DNA of 64,000 bases, from NCBI RefSeq assembly GCF_013375935.1, contig NZ_CP056117.1, positions 2,976,001 to 3,040,000 of the forward strand, in the 5' to 3' direction. Both the position numbers and the translations under genes were made by a program. How positions within the stretch are numbered: position 1 is the stretch's first letter; each line of letters opens with the position of its first letter. Below the pieces are notes generated by a model. That model was not told the origin of the DNA, made no database searches, and saw nothing but the letters and a program-made list of their open reading frames with translations. Source of the DNA: Enterobacter cloacae (GTDB lineage Bacteria; Pseudomonadota; Gammaproteobacteria; Enterobacterales; Enterobacteriaceae). This document shows, piece after piece, positions 37,970-48,880 of the stretch.

Positions 37970-39334
37970 TTAGTCGCACTGCACCTTAATGGCCAGGCCG
38001 CCGCGAGAGGTCTCGCGGTACTTCGCGTTCATGTCCTTGCCGGTTTCGTACATGGTTTCGATAACCTTATCCAGAGACACGCGCGGCTCGCTGGTACGGC
38101 GCATCGCCATGCGCGAGGCGTTGATGGCCTTGACGGAGGCGATGGCGTTACGCTCAATGCACGGCACCTGTACCTGACCGGCAACCGGATCGCAGGTCAG
38201 ACCGAGGTTATGCTCCATACCGATTTCGGCCGCCACGCAAACCTGCTCTGGGCTTGCACCCAGCAGCTCCGCCAGACCGGCTGCCGCCATGGAGCAGGCA
38301 ACGCCCACCTCACCCTGACAGCCTACCTCAGCGCCGGAGATAGACGCGTTCATCTTGTACAGCGCGCCGATGGCGCCTGCCGCGAGGAAATAACGGATAT
38401 AAATGTCCGGCGTCACGGGCTCAATAAAGTGATCGTAGTAGGCCAGCACGGCCGGAACGATACCGCACGCGCCGTTGGTTGGCGCCGTCACGACGCGACC
38501 ACCCGCGGCGTTCTCTTCGTTAACCGCCAGCGCGAACATGTTTACCCAGTCAACCACGTTCATCGGGTCGTTGGAGAACTTGTCCGTGGTCACCAGCATA
38601 CGGCGCAGCGCAGAGGCACGACGCGGTACGCGCAGCGGCCCGGGCAGAACGCCTTCGGTGTTCATCCCGCGGTCAATACAGGCGCGCATGGTTTGCCACA
38701 CGTTGGCAAAATAGTCTTCGATCTCTTTTTTGCTGTGCAGCGCCAGCTCGTTCTGCATCACCATACCGGACAGGGACAGGCCGGTCTCTTTGCAGTAGCC
38801 CAGCATCTCGGTAGCGGATTTGAACGGATAGGGCACGTTGACGTCGCCCGCGCTCTCTTTACCAAAATGCTCTTCATCAACGATGAAGCCGCCGCCGATG
38901 GAGTAATAGGTTTTGCTGTAGATCTCTTTTTCGCCGCTCCAGGCATGAATGGTCATGCCGTTTTCATGCAGCGGCAGGTTGTCGCTGCGAAAACGCATCC
39001 CGTCATCCTGCGGGAAATCCACTTCGTGCTGGCCGTTAGCCAGCAGCAGGCGACCGCGCGTTTCCACGTCGCGGATGAATGCCGGAATGGCATCAATATC
39101 AACAGTGTCCGGCATGTTGCCCGCCAGACCCATAATAATGGCGATATCGGTGTGGTGGCCTTTACCCGTTAATGACAGTGAACCGTAAACGTCTACGGCG
39201 ACACGGGTAACGCTTTCCAGTAATCCTTTTTCGACCAGATCATCGACGAACTGTTTACCGGCCTTCATCGGCCCTACAGTGTGGGAAGAGGACGGGCCAA
39301 TCCCCACTTTGAACATGTCGAATATACTAATCAC
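37970..39334 (-). CDS. sdaA: L-serine dehydratase 1 (Fe-S)
   Basis: 454 residues from the GTG at 39334; AGGAG lies 7 nt upstream, and the length equals E. coli SdaA, so a GTG two codons earlier was not used. Deaminates L-serine to pyruvate and ammonia with a 4Fe-4S cluster. The conserved cysteines are in [28 protein letters not shown] and the C-terminal VQCD, whose cysteine caps the cluster. SSSHTVGPM lies in the N-terminal domain. Monocistronic. Confidence 0.97.
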   Translation of the reverse strand: MISIFDMFKVGIGPSSSHTVGPMKAGKQFVDDLVEKGLLESVTRVAVDVYGSLSLTGKGHHTDIAIIMGLAGNMPDTVDIDAIPAFIRDVETRGRLLLANGQHEVDFPQDDGMRFRSDNLPLHENGMTIHAWSGEKEIYSKTYYSIGGGFIVDEEHFGKESAGDVNVPYPFKSATEMLGYCKETGLSLSGMVMQNELALHSKKEIEDYFANVWQTMRACIDRGMNTEGVLPGPLRVPRRASALRRMLVTTDKFSNDPMNVVDWVNMFALAVNEENAAGGRVVTAPTNGACGIVPAVLAYYDHFIEPVTPDIYIRYFLAAGAIGALYKMNASISGAEVGCQGEVGVACSMAAAGLAELLGASPEQVCVAAEIGMEHNLGLTCDPVAGQVQVPCIERNAIASVKAINASRMAMRRTSEPRVSLDKVIETMYETGKDMNAKYRETSRGGLAIKVQCD

Positions 39335-39518
39335 TTTCACACTCCTGACAGGGTTACTGGGGTTCCAGTAACGATGTTATAACTGCGCATAGTGTAAGAG
39401 GGAACATCAACCTCGGCTTAACTATTCACATGAATTAAACTAATGGTTAACGATGGTTTTGCTAATAGCGCGACGCCGATCGCAAACCTGCCAGAAAAGG
39501 GTGGAATGTAAAGTATAG

Positions 39519-40097
39519 TCAAGGCTTCAGGCCGATTTGCAGGGCCAGTTCACGAATAATGCCTGCCGTCATGCCCCAGACAAAATAATGCTGGTACCAC
39601 GACAGCCAGACCCGATGATCGTGTCCGCGACGGTGAATATCCAGCGGGTGATAGCGGCTCAATCGAAGGGCCTCTTCCAGCGGCATTTCGAACACCGCAG
39701 ACACTTCATCGACGCTGGCGTGATACTGAAGATTGGGGGGGATAATGCCGACGACCGGGGTGACCTGAAAACCGGTTACGCTGTCGACCGGCGGCAGCAC
39801 CCCGATGACCTCGACGGCTTCAGGCGGGATGGCCACTTCTTCGTGTGCCTCACGCAGTGCGGCAGCAATCAGCGAAGCGTCGGTGCTGTCCACCGCGCCG
39901 CCGGGAAACGCAACCTGGCCGGCGTGTTTTCGCATATGGGGGGAGCGCTGCGTCAGCAGCAGGCCCGGCTGCTCCCGACGCACCACGGGGATCAGCACCG
40001 CCGCCTGACGTTGATTCAGCGTGGCGCGGTTAATCTGGGGCCGCAAAAGCTGAAAGCGCGATAAAAAATCATCCAGCGTCAGGTTCTCTTTCTCCAC
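39519..40097 (-). CDS. nudL: Nudix hydrolase NudL
   Basis: 192 residues, the E. coli YeaB length. A Nudix enzyme of the CoA-pyrophosphatase type. The Nudix box is readable as [23 protein letters not shown], and the upstream family signature [22 protein letters not shown] segment is present ([18 protein letters not shown]). It starts 2 nt after the pabB stop, so the two form an operon. Confidence 0.94.
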   Translation of the reverse strand: MEKENLTLDDFLSRFQLLRPQINRATLNQRQAAVLIPVVRREQPGLLLTQRSPHMRKHAGQVAFPGGAVDSTDASLIAAALREAHEEVAIPPEAVEVIGVLPPVDSVTGFQVTPVVGIIPPNLQYHASVDEVSAVFEMPLEEALRLSRYHPLDIHRRGHDHRVWLSWYQHYFVWGMTAGIIRELALQIGLKP

Positions 40098-40099
40098 CG

Positions 40100-41428
40100 T
40101 TAGTTCTCCAGCTGCTTCAGAATACGATTCACTTTATCAAAGGTTTCCTGATATTCCGCCTCAACCTGACTGTCGGCCACAATGCCGCCGCCCGCGGAGC
40201 AGTACAGGGTGCCGTTGCTGGCCGTCAGGGTGCGAATGGTGATGCTGGTATCCATGGTCCCGCACAGGCTGATATAGCCGATGCTCCCGCACCAGGCGTT
40301 GCGGCGATGTGGCTCCAGCTCATCGATAATCTCCATCGCGCGGACCTTTGGCGCACCGGTGATGGAGCCGCCAGGAAACGCCGCGCGAAGCAGATCGCAG
40401 GCCGAGCGCGACGCGGGCAGACGCGCGGTAACGGTGCTGACCAGATGGTGCACCGCCGGGAAAGGCTCCACGACGAACAGCTCCGGCACGCGCACGCTGC
40501 CCGGCTCGGCGACGCGGCCGATATCATTGCGCATCAGGTCGACAATCATCAGGTTTTCAGCCCGGTCTTTCGGCGAGGCCGCCAGCTTTTCCGCCTGCTG
40601 GCGGTCGGCATCCGGATCGGCAAGGCGCGGCAGGGTGCCCTTAATCGGGCGGGTCTGAATTATACCTTCCGCCAGATGAATAAAGCGCTCGGGCGACAGG
40701 CTGAGGATCGTGCCGCGTTCAAGGCGTAAAAACGCGCTGAACGGGGCCTTATTGCTGGCATTAAGGCGGGTGAACGCCTGCCACTCGTCCCCGCGGTACG
40801 CGGCCTGGAAACGCTGGGCAAGGTTAACCTGATAGCAGTCACCGCTTTGCAGATAGGCCTGTACGCGGGAGAATTTTTCCGCGTAGTCCGCGGCGGTCAT
40901 GTTCGAGCGCCAGCCGGAGGCAAGCCTGAAGGGTTCCACCGGAGCGGGACGTTGCGCCTCAAGCCAGGCCAGACGGCCCTGCACGTCACCATGGCATACC
41001 AGGGAAACCGTCTGTTTACGATGATCCACGATCAGCGCCCAGTCATACAGCCCCACCGCCATATCGGGCAGGGAAATATCCGCCAGCGCCCGTCCGGGCA
41101 GCGTTTCAAAGCGGCGGCCCAGATCGTAGCCAAACAGGCCCAGGGCGCCACCCTGGAACGGGAGATCCGGGCTTGGGGCGGCTGATAATCCCAGCGCGCC
41201 GATCTCCTCCTGAAGCCGCATCAGCGGATCGTCCGTCGGTAAAAGGCTTTCGGTGGTCAGCGTCCTGACCGGGTCGGCCACCAGAATATCGAATCGGCTG
41301 TAGGGGTGATCCGCATGGCCCGAGTGCAGCAGCATGGCGAAGGGAAGATGGCTCAGACGAGAAAACCAGAACTCGGCGGCGTCTTCACGCCAGGGCAAGG
41401 CAATAACAGTGGGGAAGCGCATGTTCAT
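40100..41428 (-). CDS. pabB: Aminodeoxychorismate synthase component I
   Basis: 442 residues from the ATG at 41428, which aligns with the E. coli N-terminus; ATGs at 41437 and 41422 are alternatives. Makes 4-amino-4-deoxychorismate from chorismate with ammonia supplied by PabA, for folate synthesis. Motifs: PIKGTLPR with the active-site Lys, [15 protein letters not shown], and [23 protein letters not shown]. coli PabB is 453 residues; the difference is in the N-terminal domain. First gene of pabB-nudL, divergent from yoaH. Confidence 0.96.
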   Translation of the reverse strand: MNMRFPTVIALPWREDAAEFWFSRLSHLPFAMLLHSGHADHPYSRFDILVADPVRTLTTESLLPTDDPLMRLQEEIGALGLSAAPSPDLPFQGGALGLFGYDLGRRFETLPGRALADISLPDMAVGLYDWALIVDHRKQTVSLVCHGDVQGRLAWLEAQRPAPVEPFRLASGWRSNMTAADYAEKFSRVQAYLQSGDCYQVNLAQRFQAAYRGDEWQAFTRLNASNKAPFSAFLRLERGTILSLSPERFIHLAEGIIQTRPIKGTLPRLADPDADRQQAEKLAASPKDRAENLMIVDLMRNDIGRVAEPGSVRVPELFVVEPFPAVHHLVSTVTARLPASRSACDLLRAAFPGGSITGAPKVRAMEIIDELEPHRRNAWCGSIGYISLCGTMDTSITIRTLTASNGTLYCSAGGGIVADSQVEAEYQETFDKVNRILKQLEN

Positions 41429-41489
41429 GTATGGCATACTACCGGGCAGCGTGAAATAATTAGCGCGAATAATTTAGCAGGAGTTGACG

Positions 41490-41672
41490 ATGTTTGCAGG
41501 TTTACCTTCTCTCAGCCATGACCAGCAGCAGAAAGCTGTTGAGCGTATCCAGGAGCTGATGTCCCAGGGGATGAGCAGCGGACAGGCGATTTCCCAGGTC
41601 GCGGAAGAACTTCGCGCCAACCATACCGGCGAGCGGATCGTGGCGCGTTTTGAGGATGAAGATGAAGAGTAA
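41490..41672 (+). CDS. yoaH: Small protein YoaH (UPF0181)
   Basis: 60 residues, one longer than E. coli. Mostly helical with [25 protein letters not shown] and the acidic end [13 protein letters not shown]. Function unknown. GCAGGAG lies 9 nt before the ATG at 41490. Its stop lies 5 nt from that of convergent yoaB. Confidence 0.92.
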   Translation: MFAGLPSLSHDQQQKAVERIQELMSQGMSSGQAISQVAEELRANHTGERIVARFEDEDEE

Positions 41673-41677
41673 CGGGC

Positions 41678-42022
41678 TTACATCGCCGCGATAATCTTGA
41701 TCTCTACCTTATATTCCGGTTTCATCAGTGCGGCCTGTACGGTACAGCGTACAGGCGCATGACCTGCCACCACCCACGCATCCCAGGCTTTGTTCATTGC
41801 CGCGAAATCGTCCTTATTTGCCAGGAAAATCGTCGCATCCAGAATGCGGGATTTGTCACTGCCCTGTTTTTCCAGCACGGCGTCGATCTGCGCCAGGGTG
41901 TTCGCGGTCTGCTCGAAGGCGTCGGCGTCCAGGTTAGCGGGCACGCCGGTGTAGTAGAGCGTCTGGTTGTGGATCACCACATCAGACCAGCGGGCTTCGG
42001 CATCAATGCGCACAATAGTCAT
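41678..42022 (-). CDS. yoaB: RidA-family protein YoaB
   Basis: 114 residues from MTIVRIDAEARW, the E. coli length. RidA/YjgF-family members hydrolyse reactive enamines and imines released by PLP enzymes; the exact substrate of YoaB is unknown. The fold is read from LYYTGVPANLDADAFEQT, the central ATIFLANKDDFAAMNKAWDAW and HAPVRCTVQAALMKPEYKVEI, where Arg and the Cys of the RCTVQ motif line the active site. Confidence 0.94.
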   Translation of the reverse strand: MTIVRIDAEARWSDVVIHNQTLYYTGVPANLDADAFEQTANTLAQIDAVLEKQGSDKSRILDATIFLANKDDFAAMNKAWDAWVVAGHAPVRCTVQAALMKPEYKVEIKIIAAM

Positions 42023-42155
42023 AAACGTATCCTCGTTATTTTTCGTCGTCAGCCGGCAAGACTGCCATATTGTTCCGCCGTCGTCACTATTTGGGGTGGC
42101 ACAGGAGAGGATGGGCTGACATAATCCCTGTGCAAAAATACAGTGAGAGAACACC

Positions 42156-44066
42156 GTGGCAGACGATTTTTCCCCAGAAGGTCAGTTAGCACAGGCTATT
42201 CCCGGCTTTAAGCCGCGTGAACCCCAGCGTCAGATGGCGCATGCCGTCGCGCACGCCATCGACAAGGCGCAGCCGCTGGTGGTGGAGGCCGGAACCGGCA
42301 CGGGGAAAACCTACGCTTACCTCGCGCCTGCGCTGCGGGCGAAAAAGAAGGTGATCATCTCTACGGGATCAAAAGCCCTACAGGACCAGCTCTACAGCCG
42401 TGACCTGCCGACGGTGGCGAAAGCGCTGAAATACAAAGGCCGTCTGGCGCTGCTGAAAGGGCGTTCTAACTACCTCTGCCTGGAGCGGCTCGAACAGCAG
42501 GCGCTGGCGGGAGGCGATTTGCCGGTGCAAACCCTGAGCGATGTGATTGTCCTGCGCGCCTGGGCCAACCAGACGGAGGAGGGGGATATCAGCACCTGCG
42601 CGAGCGTGCCGGAAGACTCCCCCGCCTGGCCGCTGGTGACCAGCACCAACGATAACTGCCTCGGCAGCGACTGTCCGCTGTATAAAGACTGCTTTGTGGT
42701 AAAAGCGCGCAAAACCGCCATGGATGCGGATGTGGTGGTGGTCAACCACCACCTGTTCCTCGCGGATATGGTAGTGAAAGACAGCGGCTTTGGGGAACTC
42801 ATTCCCGAAGCGGAGGTGATGATCTTCGATGAAGCCCACCAGCTGCCGGACATCGCCAGCCAGTATTTCGGCCAGTCGCTCTCAAGCCGCCAGCTTCAGG
42901 ACCTGGCGAAAGATTTCACCATTGCCTATCGCACCGAATTAAAAGACACCCAGCAGCTGCAAAAGTGCGCCGATCGCCTGGCGCAGTGCGCGCAGGACTT
43001 CCGTTTACAGCTCGGCGAGCCGGGCTATCGCGGCAACCTGCGCGAACTGCTCGCAGACAAAAACATTCAGCGCGCGCTGCTGCTGCTCGATGACGCTCTT
43101 GAGCTCTGCTACGACGTGGCGAAGCTGTCTCTTGGACGCTCCGCCCTGCTGGACGCCGCCTTTGAGCGCGCCACGCTCTATCGCGGGCGGCTGAAGCGGC
43201 TGAAGGAGATTAACCAGCCGGGGTACAGCTACTGGTATGAATGCACCTCGCGCCACTTCACCCTGGCGCTGACGCCGCTGACCGTTGCCGATAAGTTCAA
43301 AGAGGTGATGGCGCAAAAGCCCGGCACCTGGGTCTTTACTTCCGCCACGCTGTCCGTCAATGACGATCTGCACCACTTTACCGAGCGCCTCGGCATCGAG
43401 CAGGCAGAATCCCTGCTTCTGCCGAGCCCTTTTGACTATGAAAAACAGGCGCTGCTGTGCGTGCCGCGCAATCTGCCGCTGCCGAATCAGCCGGGGGCGG
43501 CGCGTCATCTGGCAGCAATGCTCAAGCCGATGATTGAGGCCAACAACGGCCGCTGCTTTATGCTCTGTACCTCTCACGCCATGATGCGCGATCTGGCCGA
43601 GCAGTTCCGCGCCACCATGACCCTGCCGGTGCTATTGCAGGGTGAAACCAGCAAAGGCCAGCTGCTCCAGCAGTTCGTCAGCGCCGGTAACGCCCTGCTG
43701 GTGGCGACCAGCAGCTTCTGGGAAGGGGTGGACGTGCGCGGCGATACGCTCTCGCTGGTGATTATCGATAAACTGCCGTTCACCTCGCCGGACGACCCGC
43801 TGCTGAAAGCGCGCATGGAGGATTGCCGCCTGCGCGGGGGCGATCCGTTCGACGACGTTCAGCTGCCGGACGCGGTAATTACCCTTAAACAGGGGGTAGG
43901 GCGCCTGATCCGCGACGTTACCGATCGTGGCGTGCTGGTTATCTGCGACAACCGCCTGGTGATGCGCCCCTACGGTGCCACCTTCCTTGCCAGCCTGCCG
44001 CCCGCGCCGCGCACGCGGGATATTAAACGCGCGGTTCGCTTCCTGGCGAACCCAACGGCGGAGTAA
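42156..44066 (+). CDS. yoaA: XPD/DinG-like Fe-S DNA helicase YoaA
   Basis: 636 residues, the E. coli length. An SF2 helicase with Walker A AGTGTGKTYAYL (about residues 45-56), DEAH box (MIFDEAHQLPD) and late motifs ATSSFWEGVDVRG and QGVGRLIRD. Four cysteines (TCASVPE, DNCLGSDCPLYKDC) form the Fe-S cluster site between. In E. coli YoaA works with the polymerase III subunit chi (HolC) in repair of blocked forks. tsaB follows 66 nt downstream. Confidence 0.96.
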   Translation: MADDFSPEGQLAQAIPGFKPREPQRQMAHAVAHAIDKAQPLVVEAGTGTGKTYAYLAPALRAKKKVIISTGSKALQDQLYSRDLPTVAKALKYKGRLALLKGRSNYLCLERLEQQALAGGDLPVQTLSDVIVLRAWANQTEEGDISTCASVPEDSPAWPLVTSTNDNCLGSDCPLYKDCFVVKARKTAMDADVVVVNHHLFLADMVVKDSGFGELIPEAEVMIFDEAHQLPDIASQYFGQSLSSRQLQDLAKDFTIAYRTELKDTQQLQKCADRLAQCAQDFRLQLGEPGYRGNLRELLADKNIQRALLLLDDALELCYDVAKLSLGRSALLDAAFERATLYRGRLKRLKEINQPGYSYWYECTSRHFTLALTPLTVADKFKEVMAQKPGTWVFTSATLSVNDDLHHFTERLGIEQAESLLLPSPFDYEKQALLCVPRNLPLPNQPGAARHLAAMLKPMIEANNGRCFMLCTSHAMMRDLAEQFRATMTLPVLLQGETSKGQLLQQFVSAGNALLVATSSFWEGVDVRGDTLSLVIIDKLPFTSPDDPLLKARMEDCRLRGGDPFDDVQLPDAVITLKQGVGRLIRDVTDRGVLVICDNRLVMRPYGATFLASLPPAPRTRDIKRAVRFLANPTAE

Positions 44067-44132
44067 TTCTCGCCGGAGTGTGTTAAGATGCGCGCCATTT
44101 TGTGACTGACCATTGCGAGAGCGCGACGACTG

Positions 44133-44828
44133 ATGCGAATTCTGGCTATTGATACCGCGACAGAGGCCTGTTCCGTTGCCCTGTGGAACGACGGTACGAT
44201 CTTTGCTCATTTCGAAGAGTGCCCACGGGAACACACCCAGCGTATTCTGCCCCTGGTGAAAACCATTTTAACCGAGGGCAACGCCGCCCTGACCGATCTC
44301 GACGCGCTGGCCTATGGCCGTGGGCCGGGCAGCTTCACGGGCGTACGTATCGGGATTGGCATTGCGCAGGGGCTGGCGCTGGGCGCCGAGCTGCCGATGA
44401 TCGGCGTCTCTACGCTTGCAACGATGGCTCAGGGCGCCTGGCGCATGACCGGGGCCACCCGCGTGCTGGCCGCGATTGATGCCCGCATGGGTGAAGTGTA
44501 CTGGGCGGAATATACCCGCGATGAAAACGGCGTCTGGCACGGCGAAGAGACGGAAGCGGTGCTTAAGCCTGAAGCCGTTACGGAACGCCTGAAGCAGCTC
44601 ACCGGCGAGTGGGCAACGGTCGGAACCGGCTGGCCAGCATGGCCTGAGATGGCGAAGGATACCGGCATCACGCTGGTGGACGGCAACATGCTCCTGCCTG
44701 CCGCTGAAGATATGCTCCCGATCGCCGGTCAGCTGCTTGCCGCAGGTAAAACCGTGGCGGTTGAACACGCTGAACCGGTTTATTTACGAAACACCGTCGC
44801 GTGGAAGAAACTTCCGGGCCGCGAGTGA
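44133..44828 (+). CDS. tsaB: t6A tRNA modification factor TsaB
   Basis: 231 residues, the E. coli YeaZ length. An ASKHA-fold, catalytically inactive paralogue of TsaD that scaffolds the TsaB-TsaD-TsaE complex making threonylcarbamoyl-adenosine at position 37 of ANN-reading tRNAs. [15 protein letters not shown] at the N-terminus, [20 protein letters not shown] and STLATMAQG are the conserved parts. Followed after 37 nt by yeaY on the same strand. Confidence 0.97.
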   Translation: MRILAIDTATEACSVALWNDGTIFAHFEECPREHTQRILPLVKTILTEGNAALTDLDALAYGRGPGSFTGVRIGIGIAQGLALGAELPMIGVSTLATMAQGAWRMTGATRVLAAIDARMGEVYWAEYTRDENGVWHGEETEAVLKPEAVTERLKQLTGEWATVGTGWPAWPEMAKDTGITLVDGNMLLPAAEDMLPIAGQLLAAGKTVAVEHAEPVYLRNTVAWKKLPGRE

Positions 44829-44865
44829 ATCTCAGTAACAGGAACTGAGAAAAAGGAGTCGCATC

Positions 44866-45447
44866 ATGGCGGTTCAGACTAAAGTTGTACGCTTTTTTAT
44901 GGCAGGCGCGTTTGCCATAGCGCTGAGCGGGTGCGTTACCGTTCCTGATGCGATTAAGGGCACCAGCCCGACGCCACAGCAGGATCTGGTACGCGTGATG
45001 AACGCCCCGGAGCTGTACGTTGGCCAGGAAGCGCGGTTTGGCGGCAAGGTGGTTGACGTCGTTAACCAGCAGGGGAAAACCCGCCTGGAAATTGCCACCG
45101 TCCCGCTGGACGGCGGCGCGCGGCCTGTTCTGGGTGAAGCCTCGCGCGGGCGGATCTACGCGGACGTTAGCGGCTTCCTCGACCCGGTTGATTTCCGTGG
45201 ACAGCTGGTGACCGTTGTCGGCCCGATCACCGGTTCGGTGGCGGGTAAAATCGGCAATACGCCGTACAAATTTATGACCATGCAGGTTAACGGCTACAAG
45301 CGCTGGCGTATTGCCCAGCAGGTCGTCATGCCGCCGCAGCCGATCGACCCCTGGATGTGGGGCCCTCATCCGTACCGTTACGGCTACGGTGGCTGGGGCT
45401 GGTACACCCCAGGCCCTGCACAGGTACAAACCATCGTAACCGAGTAA
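44866..45447 (+). CDS. yeaY: Slp-family outer-membrane lipoprotein YeaY
   Basis: 193 residues, the E. coli length. The lipobox LSGC gives a lipidated Cys near residue 24. The body [20 protein letters not shown]...[14 protein letters not shown] is the Slp fold, and the C-terminus is Gly/Trp/Tyr-rich ([13 protein letters not shown]). In E. coli it is a sigma-E target; its role is unknown. AAAAAGGAG precedes the ATG by 9 nt. Ends in a strong terminator. Confidence 0.94.
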   Translation: MAVQTKVVRFFMAGAFAIALSGCVTVPDAIKGTSPTPQQDLVRVMNAPELYVGQEARFGGKVVDVVNQQGKTRLEIATVPLDGGARPVLGEASRGRIYADVSGFLDPVDFRGQLVTVVGPITGSVAGKIGNTPYKFMTMQVNGYKRWRIAQQVVMPPQPIDPWMWGPHPYRYGYGGWGWYTPGPAQVQTIVTE

Positions 45448-45467
45448 GTTACTGTTATTGATAGAAA

Positions 45468-45502
45468 AGAGACAGCGGCTTAGCCGCTGTCTCTGTTTTT
45501 TT
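45468..45502 (+). terminator. Terminator of tsaB-yeaY
   Basis: AGAGACAGCGGC/GCCGCTGTCTCT perfect stem with loop TTA, then G and seven T. Confidence 0.92.
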
Positions 45503-45562
45503 ACGGATAAAACGAAAAAAAAGAGTGACGCGCTTCGCAACCTGCAATCTGAACAATTAATA

Positions 45563-45587
45563 AACTGGTACGCTGAGTTAATATAAT
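45563..45587 (+). promoter_or_regulatory. fadD promoter with FadR operator
   Basis: AACTGGTACGCTGAGTT (45563-45579) closely follows the first FadR site of E. coli fadD as I recall it and agrees with the FadR consensus at 11 of 15 defined positions. A consensus -10 TATAAT lies at 45582-45587, so bound FadR would block the core promoter. FadR itself is encoded at 54504-55223. Confidence 0.8.
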
Positions 45588-45650
45588 GTTAACAAACTGT
45601 TTATTATCGGGGCTGTGATGACGACGAACACTCATTTCAGAGGTGATGCA

Positions 45651-47336
45651 TTGAAAAAGGTTTGGCTTAACCGTTATCCCGCGGATGTCCCTGCGGAGAT
45701 CAATCCTGACCGTTATCAATCCCTGATTGAATTATTTGAACACTCGGTACGGCGTTATGCTGACCAGCCCGCATTTGTGAACATGGGCGAAGTGATGACC
45801 TTCCGAAAGCTGGAAGAGCGCAGCCGGGCGTTTGCGGCCTATTTACAGGAAGGGTTGGGGTTGCAGAAAGGGGATCGCGTCGCGCTGATGATGCCGAACC
45901 TGCTGCAGTATCCGGTGGCGCTGTTCGGGATCCTCAGGGCCGGGATGATCGTTGTGAACGTCAACCCGCTTTACACCCCGCGCGAGCTGGAGCATCAGCT
46001 GAATGACAGCGGTGCGGCGGCGATTGTGATCGTCTCCAACTTTGCCCACACGCTGGAAAAGGTGGTTGAAAGAACCCAGGTCAAACACGTTATCCTGACG
46101 CGCATGGGCGACCAGCTCTCTACCGCGAAAGGTACGCTGGTCAACTTTGTCGTCAAATACGTTAAGCGCCTGGTACCAAAATACCATCTGCCGGACGCCA
46201 TCTCTTTCCGCCGCGCGCTGCATGCGGGCTACCGGATGCAGTACGTGAAGCCGGAAATCGTGGCGGAAGATCTGGCGTTTCTGCAATACACCGGTGGCAC
46301 AACCGGCGTGGCTAAAGGGGCGATGCTGACCCATCGCAACATGCTGGCGAACCTTGAGCAGGTTAACGCCACCTACGGCCCGCTGCTGCACCCGGGCAAA
46401 GAGCTTGTGATCACCGCGCTTCCGCTGTATCACATTTTCGCCCTGACCATGAACTGCCTGCTGTTTATCGAGCTGGGCGGCCAGAACGTGCTGATCACAA
46501 ACCCGCGCGACATCCCCGGCCTGGTTAAGGAGCTGGCGAAATACCCGTTCACCGCCATGACCGGCGTGAACACCCTGTTTAACGCGCTGCTTAACAACAA
46601 AGAGTTCCAGCAGCTCGATTTTTCCACGCTGCACCTTTCGGCGGGCGGCGGTATGCCCGTCCAGCAGGCGGTTGCCGAGCGCTGGGTGAAGCTCACCGGG
46701 CAGTATCTGCTGGAAGGCTACGGCCTGACGGAGTGCGCGCCGCTGGTCAGCGTGAACCCGCACGATATTGACTACCACAGCGGCAGCATCGGCCTGCCGG
46801 TGCCGTCGACGGAAGCAAAGCTGGTGGACGATGAGGGCAATGAAGTGCCTCATGGCGAGCCCGGCGAGCTGTGCGTAAGAGGGCCGCAGGTGATGCTGGG
46901 CTACTGGCAGCGCCCGGATGCCACGGACGACATCATCAAAGACGGCTGGCTCTACACCGGCGACATTGCGGTGATGGATGACGAAGGTTTCCTGCGCATC
47001 GTCGATCGCAAAAAAGACATGATCCTCGTTTCCGGCTTCAACGTCTATCCGAACGAAATTGAAGATGTGGTCATGCAGCACAGCGGCGTGCTGGAAGTGG
47101 CGGCAGTGGGCGTCCCGTCCGGCAGCAGCGGCGAAGCGGTGAAGATATTTGTGGTCAGGAAACAGGGTTCGCTGACGGAAGAGGAGCTGATAACCTTCTG
47201 TCGCCGTCACCTGACGGGATATAAAGTGCCGAAGCTGGTGGAATTCCGCGACGAGCTGCCGAAATCCAACGTCGGGAAGATATTACGACGAGAATTACGT
47301 GACGAAGCCCGCGCCAACGTGGACAATAAGGCCTGA
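45651..47336 (+). CDS. fadD: Long-chain fatty acid-CoA ligase FadD
   Basis: 561 residues from the TTG at 45651 ([14 protein letters not shown]), the E. coli start codon and length; AGAGGTGA lies 4 nt upstream. In-frame ATGs at 45615 and 45618 would add 11-12 residues and are less likely. It activates imported fatty acids to acyl-CoA at the inner membrane. AMP-binding motifs [12 protein letters not shown] (about 213-224), YGLTECAP and the FACS signature around [19 protein letters not shown] are present. Confidence 0.97.
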   Translation: MKKVWLNRYPADVPAEINPDRYQSLIELFEHSVRRYADQPAFVNMGEVMTFRKLEERSRAFAAYLQEGLGLQKGDRVALMMPNLLQYPVALFGILRAGMIVVNVNPLYTPRELEHQLNDSGAAAIVIVSNFAHTLEKVVERTQVKHVILTRMGDQLSTAKGTLVNFVVKYVKRLVPKYHLPDAISFRRALHAGYRMQYVKPEIVAEDLAFLQYTGGTTGVAKGAMLTHRNMLANLEQVNATYGPLLHPGKELVITALPLYHIFALTMNCLLFIELGGQNVLITNPRDIPGLVKELAKYPFTAMTGVNTLFNALLNNKEFQQLDFSTLHLSAGGGMPVQQAVAERWVKLTGQYLLEGYGLTECAPLVSVNPHDIDYHSGSIGLPVPSTEAKLVDDEGNEVPHGEPGELCVRGPQVMLGYWQRPDATDDIIKDGWLYTGDIAVMDDEGFLRIVDRKKDMILVSGFNVYPNEIEDVVMQHSGVLEVAAVGVPSGSSGEAVKIFVVRKQGSLTEEELITFCRRHLTGYKVPKLVEFRDELPKSNVGKILRRELRDEARANVDNKA

Positions 47337-47350
47337 GCTTCACGTTAATC

Positions 47351-47386
47351 GCCCAGACGCCGGTTAAGCCGGCGTTTTTTATGGGC
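47351..47386 (+). terminator. Terminator between fadD and rnd
   Basis: ACGCCGG/CCGGCGT stem (loop TTAAG) followed by six T; an outer GCCCA/TGGGC pair could extend it. Confidence 0.85.
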
Positions 47387-47407
47387 GCAAACAAAAGAGA
47401 GTCCGAT

Positions 47408-48535
47408 TTGAATTACCAGATGATCACTACCAACGACGAGCTGGCTTCGCTGTGCGAGGTGACGCGTGATTTCCCCGCTATCGCCCTGGATACGGAATTT
47501 GTCCGCACCCGAACATACTACCCCCAGCTGGGTCTGATTCAGATGTATGACGGCAAACACGTGTCGTTGATTGACCCCCTTGGCATCACCGACTGGGCGC
47601 CAATGCGCGAGCTGTTGCTTGATACCGCCGTAACGAAATATCTGCACGCGGGCAGTGAAGATCTGGAAGTATTCCTCAACACCTTTGGCATCATGCCGCA
47701 GCCGCTGATTGACACCCAGATCCTCGCGGCGTTCAGCGGTCGTCCGCTCTCCTGGGGCTTTGCGGCGATGGTGGAAGAGTACACCGGCCTGACGCTCGAT
47801 AAGAGCGAGTCCCGCACCGACTGGCTGGCGCGTCCGCTGACGGCGCGCCAGCTTGAATATGCCGCGGCAGACGTGTTCTACCTGCTGCCGATCGCCGGCC
47901 AGCTAATGAAGGAGGCGGAAGCCTCCGGCTGGCTGGACGCCGCGCTGGACGAGTGCCGCATGACCCAACAGCGTCGTCAGGAAGTCGTTGACCCGAAAGA
48001 GGCCTGGCGTGATATCACCAACGCCTGGCAGCTGCGCACGCGCCAGCTGGCCTGCCTGCAGCTGCTGGCCGACTGGCGCCTGCGTAAAGCGCGCGAGCGT
48101 GACCTGGCGGTTAATTTCGTGGTGCGCGAAGAGCATCTGTGGGCCGTAGCGCGCTACATGCCGGGCAGTCTTGGCGAGCTGGACAGCATCGGCCTTTCCG
48201 GGAGCGAGATCCGCTTCCACGGCAAAACCCTGCTCGCGCTGGTTGAGAAAGCCCGGCAGCTGCCGGAAGAGGCGCTGCCGGAGCCGCTGCTAAACCTGAT
48301 GGATATGCCGGGCTACCGCAAGGCGTTTAAGGATATCAAAGCGCTGGTGCAGGCGGTGGCGAGCGAAAGCAGGCTGAGCGCGGAGCTGCTGGCTTCACGT
48401 CGGCAGATTAACCAGCTGCTGAACTGGCACTGGAAGTTAAAGCCGCAGAACGGCCTGCCGGAGCTTGTCGCGGGATGGCGGGGTGAACTGATGGCCGAAC
48501 GCCTGAATACCCTGCTGGAAGGTTATCCGCGCTAA
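47408..48535 (+). CDS. rnd: Ribonuclease D
   Basis: 375 residues from a TTG start (LNYQMITT), the unusual start codon known for E. coli rnd, with GAGAG 7 nt upstream. A DEDDy 3'-5' exoribonuclease that trims tRNA and other stable-RNA 3' ends. The N-terminal nuclease domain holds ALDTEFVRTRTYYP (Asp/Glu), HAGSEDLEVF and the Tyr motif EYAAADVFYLLP; two C-terminal HRDC domains follow (about 210-290 and 295-370). Confidence 0.96.
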   Translation: MNYQMITTNDELASLCEVTRDFPAIALDTEFVRTRTYYPQLGLIQMYDGKHVSLIDPLGITDWAPMRELLLDTAVTKYLHAGSEDLEVFLNTFGIMPQPLIDTQILAAFSGRPLSWGFAAMVEEYTGLTLDKSESRTDWLARPLTARQLEYAAADVFYLLPIAGQLMKEAEASGWLDAALDECRMTQQRRQEVVDPKEAWRDITNAWQLRTRQLACLQLLADWRLRKARERDLAVNFVVREEHLWAVARYMPGSLGELDSIGLSGSEIRFHGKTLLALVEKARQLPEEALPEPLLNLMDMPGYRKAFKDIKALVQAVASESRLSAELLASRRQINQLLNWHWKLKPQNGLPELVAGWRGELMAERLNTLLEGYPR

Positions 48536-48536
48536 C

Positions 48537-48566
48537 AAATATGCCGGGCATATACCCGGCATATTT
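48537..48566. terminator. Strong hairpin after rnd
   Basis: AAATATGCCGGG and CCCGGCATATTT form a perfect 12-bp stem with loop CATATA. The arms end in A/T runs, so it could stop transcription from both rnd and convergent minE. Confidence 0.65.
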
Positions 48567-48592
48567 CCCCGGTGGCGCTGCGCCTGCCGGGG
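48567..48592. repeat. REP-like palindrome
   Basis: CCCCGG-TGGCGCTGCGCCTG-CCGGGG has the layout of an enterobacterial REP element (outer GC arms, inner GGCGC...GCGCC). Between the convergent rnd and minE genes. Confidence 0.65.
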
Positions 48593-48610
48593 TTACGAAC
48601 TACCAACGAT

Positions 48611-48877
48611 TTAACGTGACTCTTCCGCTTCCGGAAGCGTCACGTTCAGCTCCAGAATTGAAATATCCCCGTCTTTTTGCTCCAGCTGAACGGTGACCAT
48701 TTCCGGGTCAATCTGCACGTATTTGCAGATCACTTCCAGAATGTCTTTACGCAGCTGCGGCAGGTAGTGCGGCTCGGCGTCGCTACGACGGCGCTCCGCA
48801 ACGATGATTTGCAGACGTTCTTTTGCGATGTTGGCGGTGCTTTTTTTCCGCGAGAGAAAAAAGTCCAGTAATGCCAT
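48611..48877 (-). CDS. minE: Cell division topological factor MinE
   Basis: 88 residues, as in E. coli. Binds MinD and triggers its ATPase, driving the pole-to-pole oscillation that places the septum at mid-cell. N-terminal membrane-targeting helix [15 protein letters not shown], the MinD-contact segment [14 protein letters not shown], then the dimerisation domain. Last gene of minCDE, 3 nt after the minD stop. Confidence 0.98.
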
Positions 48878-48880
48878 AAC

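Noticed and set aside
45843..47210. A 455-codon open frame antisense to fadD
   Set aside because: It mirrors the codon bias of fadD; composition (many His, Gln, Arg) is typical of an antisense shadow, with no domain recognised.
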